Below, piece by piece: positions 1 to 9,900 of a stretch of 64,000 nucleotides of DNA. The notes beneath the pieces are model-generated. The model searched no databases and was not told the origin of the DNA. It saw only the letters and a list, made by a program, of their open reading frames with translations. Each line of letters starts with the position of its first letter. The stretch's first letter is position 1. Made by a program: the position numbers and the translations under genes. Source of the DNA: Perilla frutescens (lineage: Eukaryota; Streptophyta; Magnoliopsida; Lamiales; Lamiaceae); assembly GCA_026008535.1 (NCBI GenBank), contig BRKX01000011.1, positions 21,584,001 to 21,648,000 on the forward strand. The letters are read 5' to 3'.

Positions 1-71
1 TTAATTAATGAATAATTTTAATTTTATGTAATTACAAAATTACAGGTAGTATATATATATTTGACATTAAC

Positions 72-529
72 ATAGTCATAATTAACATGTATAAAATTAA
101 TAGACTATTGGCATTAAAATTATATTAACCCATTCTAAACATTAAAAGAGAATTAAATTTATAATTTAATTAATATTTGAAGTTTCAATTTGAATATTGG
201 TTTCATTTCAATCAAATTGGAACTATAGTCACAACAATTAATGAGTTGTGATGATTACATTCAATAAATATTGTGTATACATTACTTGATAAATTGTAGT
301 TGGAAGGCTTTATGTCTTTTCAATTAAATCCAAATACAATTAATATTTTATTTTCAATTTTATTATTTAAAAAAAACCGAACTAATATTTTATTTGCAAT
401 TTTTTTAAATTTTAAAAGTTATAAGTGAATTTAAACAATATTAATTTATTTTTTATAAATGTTTTTACGATATTTTATACAGTATATCAAACAATAGTTA
501 AAATTGAATTTTTTTCGTTTAGGGTTTTG
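72..529. repeat. Direct repeat copy 1, upstream of Myb/SANT gene
   Basis: This AT-rich stretch recurs at 1375-1784 in the same orientation with high similarity. Both copies begin near ATAGTCATAATTAAC and end in a TTTAGGG-containing motif. Copy 1 has about 50 bp that copy 2 lacks. The two copies bracket the Myb/SANT gene, so a tandem duplication of its upstream region, or of the whole gene followed by loss, is likely. Confidence 0.8.
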
Positions 530-711
530 GTTTAGGGTTTTTCACACTTCTCAATAAACCTTTTTTACGTAAATATTTTTTTTCCAAATAATAGTTTGGA
601 ATTATCCATGTTGCAACATGCATGCTGTTTTGGTTACTAGTCTTTTCATGCATTTAATGGAGGTCTATATTTTCTTTTATATAAGTAGGTATTCGTAATT
701 GTAATTTCATA

Positions 712-1245
712 ATGCATTTCAAACAAAAAAAAATAGCCAAAATCATGTCTTGGTCCAAATCTGATGAGGCCGTGTTTGTTAGTTTCTTACGTCTAAGGAT
801 CGGGTTCGTTGATCTATCTGACGCACCGGGCACTGCATTGACCCTCGATTTACTTGCGAAGTTGATGTCTGGTGCTCGTTATCGTCATTTTCGGACCATC
901 GAACTGGTCTATAAATTGAAAGAATTGAAGGAGCTATTTTATTCATTCGAAAAATTTAAAATGCTTCCGGGGATCACCTACGATGAAGAAAGCAACTGTG
1001 TCACAACCACTGATGCCTATTTAAGTCTTTTCAGTGATACTCGAGCTGTAAGTAAACATTAACATTTTGTTAATTATATTTTTTTTATGACATTAATTTG
1101 CATTTATATTTCACTACAGGAATGTGAGATGCATAGAGACTTTCGACTGAATGGAATGCCGGAGTACCGTGGAATTCGTGACATTATTCAGCTTGGAGGC
1201 GTTGTCAATACTGATTTTGAGAGTTTAGTCAATAGATTTGCTTGA
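712..1245 (+). CDS. Small Myb/SANT-like domain protein (2 exons)
   Basis: Two exons, 712-1047 and 1120-1245, join in phase 0 across a GTAAGT...ACAG intron and give 153 residues. The protein matches the plant Myb/SANT-like fold (Myb_DNA-bind_3 type). It has a WSKSDEAVF start near residue 14, a K-L-K-E-L-K-E-L helix near residue 70, the G-I-T-Y-D-E-E-S-N segment where the family usually has GFGWDEE, and a tail ending in a P-E-Y-R-G-I-R-D-I-I-Q-L segment typical of this domain. Such domains bind DNA and occur in L10-interacting MYB proteins and in ORF1 of PIF/Harbinger transposons. It is shorter than the usual 250-350 residues and consists of little but the domain, so it may be a transposon-derived or decayed gene. 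The start was chosen as the first Met; a second Met at residue 12, just before WSKSDE, is equally possible. Confidence 0.6.
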
Positions 1246-2206
1246 AGAGTTTAAGCCTGTTGTTATGGAGTGCACTTAAATTATCTTTTATATATCTATA
1301 AAATTATCTTTGTATTTATAACCTTTGTATTTTTATTTAATTGGTATAATTATTTATAATATAATTTTCATACTATAGTCATAATTAACATGTATAAAAT
1401 TAATAATAATTGGCATTAAAATTATTTTACCCATTCTAAACATTAAAAGAGAATTAAATTTATAATTTAATTAATATTTGAAGTTTTAATTTGAATATTG
1501 TTTTCATTTCAATCAAATTGGAACTATAGTCAACACAATTAATGAGTTGTGATGATTACATTCAATAAATATTGTGTATACAATACTTGATAAATTGTAG
1601 TTGGAAGGCTTTATGTCTTTTCAATTAAATCCAAATACAATTAATATTTTACTTTCAATTTTATTATTACAAAAAAATTCGAACTAATATTTTATTTGCA
1701 ATTTTTTCGATATGTTATACAGTATATCAAACACTAGTTAAAATAAAAAAAATTAAAATTGAATTATTTTCGTTTAGGGTTTTGTAGCTTTAATGAGAAT
1801 CAATGATGGTTTAGTTGGTTTAGGGTTTCGGAGCATTAATGGAGAATGAATGATGGTGTGTGTAAAAGATGCATAAAAAATTTGTCAACCCACACTTTAA
1901 TCTTAATTTTAAAAAACATTAGATTTGTTTTATATATTTTTGTACGCATTTTGTTATACTGTATGAAATAGTACTAATTATACGAATTTAAGCATTTTAA
2001 TTGGGTCATAATAGTTTTTCCCTTGAGTAAATTTGTAAAATTCCATCCGTCGATTAAAGCAATCAAAACATATATATTCAGCGAGAATAATTGTAAATGA
2101 CGAACACACCAACAATTTAAAACATAAAACATTCAAAATATTAAATATTGAAAATTACATAAAACATTCAGAATATTAAATATTGAAAATTACATAAAAC
2201 ATAAAA
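1246..2206. other. AT-rich intergenic stretch
   Basis: I see no gene here. It contains the second direct repeat (1375-1784), TTTAGGG-type telobox motifs around 1772-1830, and a short tandem duplication around 2124-2200 (ATTCARAATATTAAATATTG twice). Confidence 0.5.
1375..1784. repeat. Direct repeat copy 2
   Basis: Same orientation and sequence as 72-529 apart from small substitutions and a deletion of about 50 bp near its end. It lies downstream of the Myb/SANT gene. No second copy of that gene follows it. Confidence 0.8.
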
Positions 2207-2704
2207 TTAATCTATCTGGTCCTTACGACGACGAAGGTCCTTTAGCCTTGCCCAAATACACTCTAGCTCGGCTATTTCCTTCTCATATGTGTGCTTCATA
2301 CTTAGATCTGTCATCAGTTTACACATTGCGATATGGAATTCAGCCTTCTCACGCTACAAAGATTAAATGGAAGACATTCATAATTAAATCAACAAATAAT
2401 AATAACACGAATATAATGTAACAAATTTTCTAACAAAAAAGTTGATACCTGTTGCGCCTCCACACATCGACGCAAATTTTCATCGGCTTGTGCTTTGGCT
2501 TCAACAATTTTGGCAAGCCTCTCCAATTCCCTCATAAACTACACACGAAAAAACCATTCAAAATCGATGCTAAATCCATACATGCAAGATATATAAAAAA
2601 AATTAATAAAAAAAAACCAAGAGAACCTCTTCAAGTTTCGTTTCCGTCCGCTTCCAGGACGAGTTGCCCTCCTCTTCGTTTGGCCTTCTTGATGAAGAAG
2701 CCAT
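2207..2704 (-). CDS. Small coiled-coil protein, three exons, function unknown
   Basis: Read on the minus strand, exons 2704-2627, 2538-2449 and 2353-2207 (26, 30 and 48 codons) are joined by two GT-AG introns that both fall between codons, giving 104 residues and a TAA stop. The protein starts MASSSRRPNEEEG, then is almost entirely helical and charged, with heptad-like spacing (MRELERLAKIVEAKAQ, EKEIAELECIWARLKDL) and a basic end (RRRKDQID). I recognise no named family. It lies about 0.5 kb beyond the original stop of the FAR1/MULE-type gene and in the same orientation, so it could be a second gene of the same mobile element, but no terminal repeats were found to prove this. The three in-phase exons argue against chance. 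Confidence 0.55.
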
Positions 2705-3221
2705 ATCCAGAATTTTCAAAGTTTTTCGAGAGTCTTGGAAGTAGATAGAGATTAATGAGGAGACGTGACTCTTTGAGATTATCCCTAAAAAATTGTGATG
2801 ATTTCATTCATTAAATAGAGAAGTTGGAGTTGTCAATTCATCGTGTCTTTTCATATTCAGTTGGAGTTCTTTATCTTAACTTTGTATATGTAACAATCGA
2901 ATAGATATGACTTTTCATAAAAAATTTAAGACATATGCCCGGGATATAATTAACTATATAAATCACAATTTTATATATCAAAAGAAAGAAAGAAAAAATA
3001 TTATTTAAGATAAAGATAGTTCACGGAGAAATACTTAATTAAAAAAAATTAACAGAAATACTTAATTAAACATTGCACGGATATGAAATATAATTAAAAT
3101 AAAAATAAGATTACGAAATTAATAAATAAAACTCAGATTACGAAAAGTACTAAACAATAAGAAATTAAACACTACAAAATGAATAATTAATAATCAACAA
3201 AATACACTACAAGTTTTGTGT
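2705..3221. other. AT-rich spacer with 3' end of interrupted FAR1/MULE-type gene
   Basis: No complete gene is visible. The stretch 3207-3221, on the minus strand, holds the last codons (encoding TQNL-like residues) and TAG stop that belong to the FAR1/MULE-type gene at 12204-14465, now separated from it by the retrotransposon. Confidence 0.5.
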
Positions 3222-3226
3222 GCCGG
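3222..3226. other. Target-site duplication (left), gypsy element
   Basis: GCCGG directly precedes the left LTR; GTCGG follows the right LTR at 12204-12208. The one difference is C versus T. Confidence 0.65.
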
Positions 3227-3379
3227 TGTAGTGCCTCGTAAAATTTATTTATTTATTTGAGTATTATTCTTTTATAATTTATTATTTTGGACCATGAAAT
3301 TAATTGTTTAAGTCCTATAAGTCGCGCCTATAGTAAAAAAAAAAATATAGCAATTATGGTCATGTGCATAAATGTGTTT

Positions 3380-3424
<45 letters not shown>

Positions 3425-3715
3425 GTGGTATTTTATGGAATTTTTTTTCTAAGAAAATTCATTTGCATTTTTAGCCCACAGTTAAAGTTTGTTTCGACCC
3501 AAACCTTATGTTTCCTCCAGCCCAAATCTTAAGCCCAAAGGAATTAGGGCACTGATTCGTCTCTTTCTTCATAGCAAATGGAAAGATTTTGACTATGAGA
3601 TTTATTCCCGAAATATTACTCGTTTTTCCCAGCCAAAAGCCTCATAATTTCGGGAAAGATCATCCTTGATATATTTTCCGTCCATGAACGCGTTGAAAAA
3701 TCCAAATCTCAATAG

Positions 3716-3723
3716 TATAAATA
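3716..3723 (+). promoter_or_regulatory. Putative TATA box of the 5' LTR
   Basis: TATAAATA followed about 30 bp later by a C-rich, start-like sequence. The same site occurs in the 3' LTR at 10872-10879. Transcription from here would place the hairpin array in the 5' leader of the element RNA. Confidence 0.5.
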
Positions 3724-4576
3724 GGTGTCCTCCCACCATTCTTCCTCACACTCACAAAAGCAGAAAATAGTAGAAAAGAAAACTCCACCTTCTTCGAGCC
3801 ATTTACTATTCGTCCATTCCCGAGAGGTATGAAAATTTCGCTCCTAAATTCTGGCATGAGTCCTTCAGTTTATCTTCCTGCGTTTCATAAGTTGCGAGTT
3901 CTGAGAAAAATGGAGTTTAAAATCTATAAAACTAAAGCATACCTAGTTTGCCTAGCCTACAGTGACCATATATATATATGTATAGATAAATCTCTGCTGC
4001 ATGGGTTTGTTTTGGGGATACCACCATTTAAAAACTCTTGTCAAAGTCCATACTCGTGGGACCCAGTGATTTAAATAAAAAAAAAAACTTATAATCTTGT
4101 CTTGACTTGTACACTTGTCACACACACCTGTATATATATATAGATGTGGTACGAAATGTATATATACATATAGATGTAATGGCTAAATGCCTTGGTGGGT
4201 CCTAGCCATTAACTAATGGGTTCTATTTTTTTTCAAGGAAATAAATGATATTTTGATTTATACATATGTAAGTAACTATATTGGTTTTATGCTTGTGCGT
4301 GTACTGTTGTTTAGCTTAAGGCATGATTAATTTAGTTGGAGTTTAATTAAGTTATTTAAATCTGTGAGCATGTGTTCTAAAGAATAAAATTCGTGAAGTA
4401 TGCATTTACATTTTGATGTTATACACGTATTAAATTAGTAATTATTATTTATAGGCAAGGCGCGTCAGGAGATAAACAATTAATTTCCAAATCAAGACAA
4501 GGTTAAGGTGGGGTTTATGTTGAAGATTGTGATGTTATCCTCTCTATATATTTATAAATGTATTATGTGAAATATA

Positions 4577-4661
4577 GAGTCCTCTGGACTATAAAGTACC
4601 GAGTCTTCGAGACTATAAAGTACGGAGTCCTTGGGACTATAAAGTACCGAGCCTAAGGGCT
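4577..4661 (+). repeat. Tandem 24-bp hairpin array in 5' LTR
   Basis: Three 24-bp units and a partial fourth, each GAGTC-like, then a short loop, then its complement, then ATAAAGTAC. Stems read AGTCC/GGACT, AGTCT/AGACT, AGTCC/GGACT and AGCC/GGCT. Bases change in pairs, so pairing is kept between units. The same array is in the 3' LTR at 11734-11818. Confidence 0.85.
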
Positions 4662-5047
4662 AAATCAGATATGCAGATCACAGATTTTGGTTATGAACTA
4701 AAGACTTTTATCGCTTCATATATTTACTTTTAAATTTATAGTTTGGATAACGGTCATTTTTCCCCACTGAGTTAGAAGAACTCACCCCAATCTTTTACCC
4801 CTTTCAGGAATTGGCTCGGACGATGTGTGACGGGAAAGATGCGATGGAGATGGTCGATTAGTTGAATAATTAATAATTTTTGAGACATTAATATTTTTAT
4901 ATTTCCACTTTTATATTAAAAACTCCGATGTTTCATTTTTGTCTACTGATGACATTATTGGGATCCCGATTTTAGGGAAGTAATTAAGGAATAAAGTTTA
5001 GTAATGTTTCTTTAATTTATAAGTATTGAATTTTTGGGGCGTTACAG

Positions 5048-5064
5048 TTGGTATCAGAGACAGG
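5048..5064 (+). other. Primer-binding site (initiator Met tRNA type)
   Basis: TTGGTATCAGAGACAGG lies two bases after the 5' LTR end. TGGTATCAGAG matches the 3' end complement of plant initiator methionine tRNA, the usual primer of gypsy elements. Confidence 0.85.
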
Positions 5065-5257
5065 TTCCTGTATACATAAAAAAATTAAAAAATTACACAT
5101 AAGAAATAAGATTTTGACCATCATCGCATCCGCCACATCGTCCCGAGAAGAGGTAAAAAGTAAAGTTATTATTGATGCATGATTAAAGTTATTGTTGATG
5201 CATGATTATGTGAGTTGTTTGTTGTATTATTTTATATAGTTGCAAGTTTTATTATAG

Positions 5258-5734
5258 ATGGTGAGACTAAAGAAAACTGCAAGGATGAGCACAGGGGGGC
5301 AAGCCCCAGGGCGTATATTAGCTAGTAGGGAGGAAGATCTCAAGGACCACTTGATCGGCAAGTTTTTCCGTCTGACTTGGGATGACACGGCCCCAGAGAT
5401 GCAATTGCTAAAGATACAACACCTTTGGAGAAAGATGGAGCAAGTTGGGTGCGCCGTGAATCCAGCTGAGGCGGTCAAGAAAGTTCATAGAATGATCACC
5501 TCTCCCGTCATTGAGTTCTTCGCCTCGGAGGCCAGAGAGGATCTTACCATGGTGATTCAGACAAGACGGGCAGTACACCACATCATAGATTTTGATGCAT
5601 TCATTGACCGAACCCTGCAATACTGGAAGGGTGAGGTCTATGGTCGCATACCGAAAGGGATCAGAGTGGGCCGTCAAGAACCTTATGAGAGGGCAAACTT
5701 TGCAAAGAGGATGAAAAGAGCTAGTAGTGTTTGA
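5258..5734 (+). CDS. Accessory ORF upstream of gag in chromovirus, unknown function
   Basis: A 158-residue ORF lies between the primer-binding site and gag, in a different frame from gag. It starts MVRLKKTARMSTGGQAPGR and continues with a helix-rich, tryptophan-containing middle (LLKIQHLWRKMEQVG, TLQYWKGEVYGRIP) and a basic end (FAKRMKRASSV). I recognise no domain. It is not gag, which follows separately with its own zinc knuckle. Chromoviruses normally have no ORF here, although some other gypsy groups such as Ogre/Tat carry an ORF ahead of gag. A possible 3' splice site just before gag (TCAATAG at 5911-5917) would let a spliced RNA skip this ORF; that is inference. Confidence 0.55.
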   Translation: MVRLKKTARMSTGGQAPGRILASREEDLKDHLIGKFFRLTWDDTAPEMQLLKIQHLWRKMEQVGCAVNPAEAVKKVHRMITSPVIEFFASEAREDLTMVIQTRRAVHHIIDFDAFIDRTLQYWKGEVYGRIPKGIRVGRQEPYERANFAKRMKRASSV

Positions 5735-5921
5735 GTGATTTTAGTAGTTGATTAATTGTTTAGTTTGTTTTTGGCCTGGACCGACATTTGTTTTCTGCAG
5801 TACTTTGAGTATCGTACTTTATCTTTCCATTTCGTATTTGAATGATTCTTAAGTAATAAAATAGTTGTTTTGTTTTATTTCTTTTACAATAATTAATGTT
5901 ATCGCTATCGTCAATAGGAAG

Positions 5922-6911
5922 ATGCCTCCAAGAAGAAACGTCAGAGTGGCCTCAAGTGAGGAGACTGAGTCAAACAACTATGGACCTAACAATGGAAATG
6001 GAAATGGTGGCAACATGGATGGGTTTACACAAAGCCTTGTAGATGCACTTAGGAACGTTTTGCCTCAGCAGAACAATGGAGACCCCCAACCCCAAGGAGG
6101 CAATATCCTAACTCAATTCCGACAGTTGGGACCTCCGAAGCTGATAGGAACTGGAGGACCCTTAGCTGCCGAGGAATGGATACGAGAGCTCGAGAGGATC
6201 TTCAACTACTTGGGTTGCCCTGATGCACAGAAAGTCACTTGTGCCGCTTTCCAGTTCACGGAAGATGCCAGCCATTGGTGGGAAGTTGTAACAATTAGCA
6301 TGAGCGAAGAGCAACAGAGGAACCTGACCTGGGCTGCTTTCAAGAAGTTGGTGTTGGGAAATTATTTCCCGAAAGCCTTCCGCAAGCAAAAGGAGAAAGA
6401 ATTGATGAACCTGGAGCAAGGCGACATGAGCATCCTGGAGTACGAACAAAACTTCAACCAATTAGCTCGCTATGCTCCACACCTGGTGGATACCGATGAA
6501 AAAAAAGCATGGTGTTTTGAAGATGGGCTGCGTCCGGAGATTGGAGCTCATATATCTGCTCTGAATCTCACCACCTTCTCTGAGATTGTGCAGCGAGCTC
6601 GGGCAGTGTCGACCCGATTGAATCTTGACAAAGTTGCTCCAAACCCTTCCAACAATAGAGGAAAGAAGCGTTGGGATGATCGAGGTAACCAGAATAGGGG
6701 TAAAGGTTTCCAACCGGAGAAGAAGCCCAGAAACGACAGAGAGAACAAGCCTGGTGCAATGGTTGAAAAACCATTATGCACAACCTGCCAGAGACGACAT
6801 TTTGGGAAGTGTAGGCTTGGAGAAGAAGGGTGCTACCGCTGTCATCAAGTGGGGCATAAGGCAGTGAATTGTCCTCAGAATCGAAACTTCAACAATAACA
6901 ACAATTACTGA
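5922..6911 (+). CDS. gag: Gag of gypsy chromovirus
   Basis: About 329 residues from the Met in MPPRRNVR, which I prefer to the upstream in-frame Met at 5865 because the sequence before it is hydrophobic and not gag-like. An Asn/Gly-rich N-terminus is followed by a retrotransposon gag domain (AAEEWIRELERIF, then FPKAFRKQKEKELMNL) and a CCHC zinc knuckle, CYRCHQVGHKAVNCP, near the end. It forms the particle in which the RNA is copied. The ORF ends in an Asn-rich tail and a TGA at 6909-6911. The next ORF (pol) is in the same frame 8 codons later, so gag-pol was probably one reading frame. Confidence 0.9.
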   Translation: MPPRRNVRVASSEETESNNYGPNNGNGNGGNMDGFTQSLVDALRNVLPQQNNGDPQPQGGNILTQFRQLGPPKLIGTGGPLAAEEWIRELERIFNYLGCPDAQKVTCAAFQFTEDASHWWEVVTISMSEEQQRNLTWAAFKKLVLGNYFPKAFRKQKEKELMNLEQGDMSILEYEQNFNQLARYAPHLVDTDEKKAWCFEDGLRPEIGAHISALNLTTFSEIVQRARAVSTRLNLDKVAPNPSNNRGKKRWDDRGNQNRGKGFQPEKKPRNDRENKPGAMVEKPLCTTCQRRHFGKCRLGEEGCYRCHQVGHKAVNCPQNRNFNNNNNY

Positions 6912-6935
6912 AGAGGCAATGCCCGTGCCTTTGCA

Positions 6936-9900
6936 ATGAACCAAGATGAAACCAAGGAAGGACCACAGACGATGTCAGGTATAATATCCGTACTCAACCA
7001 GACTGCCTTAGTACTTTTTGATTCGGGTGCATCACATTCTTTTGTGGCAAAAAGATTTTATGAAAAAGCTAATATAAAGTGTGACGAGGAGGTTGAGCCC
7101 CTAAGGGTTAACATCCCATCGGGAAAATCAATGAAGTCAGACCGAGCAGCTAAAGGAGTCCAGATAGTCATCGAAAAGCAGACCTTGGAAACTAATCTTT
7201 TCATCTTGGAGATGAATGACTTCGACGTGATCCTAGGGATGGACTGGCTGAGCCAGAACTATGCAGTGATCAAATGTCGAGATCGAGAGGTGACCTTCCA
7301 GCAGCCGGGAGAGAAGCAATTCTCTTTCAAAGGATCAAAGATAAACAAATCGCCCAACATAATTTCGGCAATGAAGGCGGTCAAGTTAGTGAGAAGAAAG
7401 AATTGTCAAGCTTTTCTGGTGAACGTGACAAGCACAACGGATCGGGAAAGGAACTTGAAGGATATTCCCATAGTGAATGAACATCCTGATGTGTTTCCGA
7501 AGGATATTGTTGAATTGCCACCAGACCGACAGGTGGAATTTTCAATCGACTTAGTTCCAGGTGCAGCGCCTGTTTCCAAGGCACCTTATCGGATGGCGCC
7601 GAAGGAGTTAGAAGAATTGAAGGTCCAAATTCAGGAGTTGCTAGATAAAGGATATATTCGTCCTAGCGTGTCACCATGGGGTGCACCAGTTTTGTTTGTA
7701 AAAAAGAAGGATGGAAGCATGAGGATGTGTATCGACTACCGTGAGTTGAACAAGCTCACCATCAAGAATAAGTACCCGTTGCCAAGGATTGAGGATCTTT
7801 TCGATCAACTGAAAGGAGCGGGAGTGTTCTCAAAAATCGATTTGAGATCAGGATACCACCAGCTAAAAGTCAAGGAAGGAGACATATCAAAGACGGCGTT
7901 TCGAACCAGATACGGACATTACGAATTCACCGTAATGCCCTTCGGACTCACCAACGCACCGGCAGTGTTCATGGACCTCATGAACAGGGTTTTCCATCAG
8001 TACCTGGACCAGTTTGTCATCGTATTCATTGACGACATCTTGGTGTACTCCAAAGACAAGAAGCAGCACGAGGAGCATCTGAGAATTATTCTGGAAACCT
8101 TGCGGAGAGAGAAGCTTTACGCCAAATTTAGCAAAAGTGAGTTTTGGCTTGATCGTGTGGTGTTCCTTGGGCATGTGGTGACGGCGCAAGGAATAGAGGT
8201 GGATCCAGCAAAAGTGGAAGCTGTGACCAATTGGGACACACCAAAGAATGCCAGTGACATAAGAAGCTTTTTGGGTCTTGCAGGATATTATCGTCGTTTC
8301 ATCGAAGGTTTCTCAAAGATAGCCGGCCCGTTAACCCGATTAACAAGGAAGGGGGTCAAGTTCGAGTGGAGTGAAAAGTGTGAAGAAAGTTTCCAAATGT
8401 TAAAGCGGAAACTTACAACAGCACCAGTGTTAATTATCCCAGAAGGCAGTGAAGGATTTGTGATCTATTGCGATGCTTCCAAGCAGGGACTCGGGTGTGT
8501 TTTAATGCAGCACGGAAAGGTAGTAGCCTATGCTTCAAGACAATTGAAGATTCATGAGCTCAACTACCCTACTCACGACCTGGAGTTAGCAGCGGTAGTT
8601 CATGCCTTGAAGATCTGGCAACATTACTTGTATGGAGGAAAATGTGAGATATACTCAGACCACAAGAGTTTGAAATACTTTTTCACACAAAAGGAGTTAA
8701 ACATGAGGCAGAGAAGATGGCTTGAGTTGGTCAAGGATTACGACTGCACCATCCACTATCATCCGGGGAAAGCCAATGTCGTAGTAGATGCCCTGAGCAG
8801 AAAGGGAGTACCCACAGCTCAACTTATTCGAGAATTTTCAAACTTGAATATTGATGTAGTTTCGTCAACAGAAAGCACAGAAGCAATCTTGGCAACCATG
8901 ACACTACAACCATTGCTAAGAGACCAAATCAAGGAGGCTCAAGGGAATGACAAGTTTCTGTGCAAGATCAAGGAAAGAGTTCTCAAAGGCAACATCCAAA
9001 ATTTTGCGATTTCAGACGACAAGGCGTTGGTCTACGAAGGAAGAATTTGTGTACCAAAAGATAGTCGGATAAGGGAAGAGATATTGAAGGAGGCACACAA
9101 TACGCCTTATTCTATCCATCCTGGGGGAACAAAAATGTACCAGGACCTGAAGAAGCACTTTTGGTGGAGAAACATGAAGAGATCCATTGGTGACTATGTG
9201 GAAAGATGTATGACCTGTCAGCAAGTGAAAGCTGAACACCAGAGACCAACCGGACTGCTTCAACCCCTTGAGATTCCAGAATGGAAGTGGGAGAACATCT
9301 CTATGGATTTCGTGGTGGGACTACCAAAGACGATCAAAGGAAACCATGCCATTTGGGTAATCGTGGATAGACTTACCAAATCCGCTCATTTCCTTCCAAT
9401 TAAGATGACGTTCAGCATGGACCGATTAGCTCAACTTTATGTGGATGAAATTGTAAGGCTACATGGAGTACCGGTGACCATCGTGTCTGATCGAGACACA
9501 AGATTCACATCAAACTTTTGGAAGAGCCTGCATGAAGCCATGGGAACGAGGCTGAGCTTCAGCACTGCCTATCATCCTCAAACGGATGGTCAATCGGAGA
9601 GAACCATTCAAATCCTAGAGGACATGCTTCGAGCATGTGTCATGGATTTTGGCGAAAACTGGGAGAAACATCTACCATTGGTGGAATTCGCATACAACAA
9701 CAGCTATCAAGCAACCATCGGGATGGCTCCTTACGAAGCATTGTACGGAAGGAAGTGCAGATCACCTTTGCACTGGGATGAAGTTGGCGAAAGGAGAATT
9801 TTAGGCCCAGAAATAGTTGAGAAGACAGTGGCAGCTATCAACAAGATAAGAGAACGTATCAAAATAGCTCAAGACCGACAAAAGTCATATGCCGACCTCA

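Larger units (their letters stand above)
3227..5046 (+). repeat. 5' LTR of gypsy chromovirus
   Basis: 1820 bp, matching 10387-12203 almost base for base. It holds a (TA)n run near 3388-3418, a TATA box at 3716-3723 and a tandem hairpin array at 4577-4661. Confidence 0.95.

Noticed and set aside
2452..2748. 98-codon plus-strand frame
   Set aside because: It lies opposite the three-exon coiled-coil gene and crosses its introns, so it is an antisense shadow.
3660..3857. 65-codon minus-strand frame in the LTR, repeated at 10816-11013
   Set aside because: It is identical in both LTRs only because the LTRs are identical; it overlaps the TATA region and has no protein-like features.
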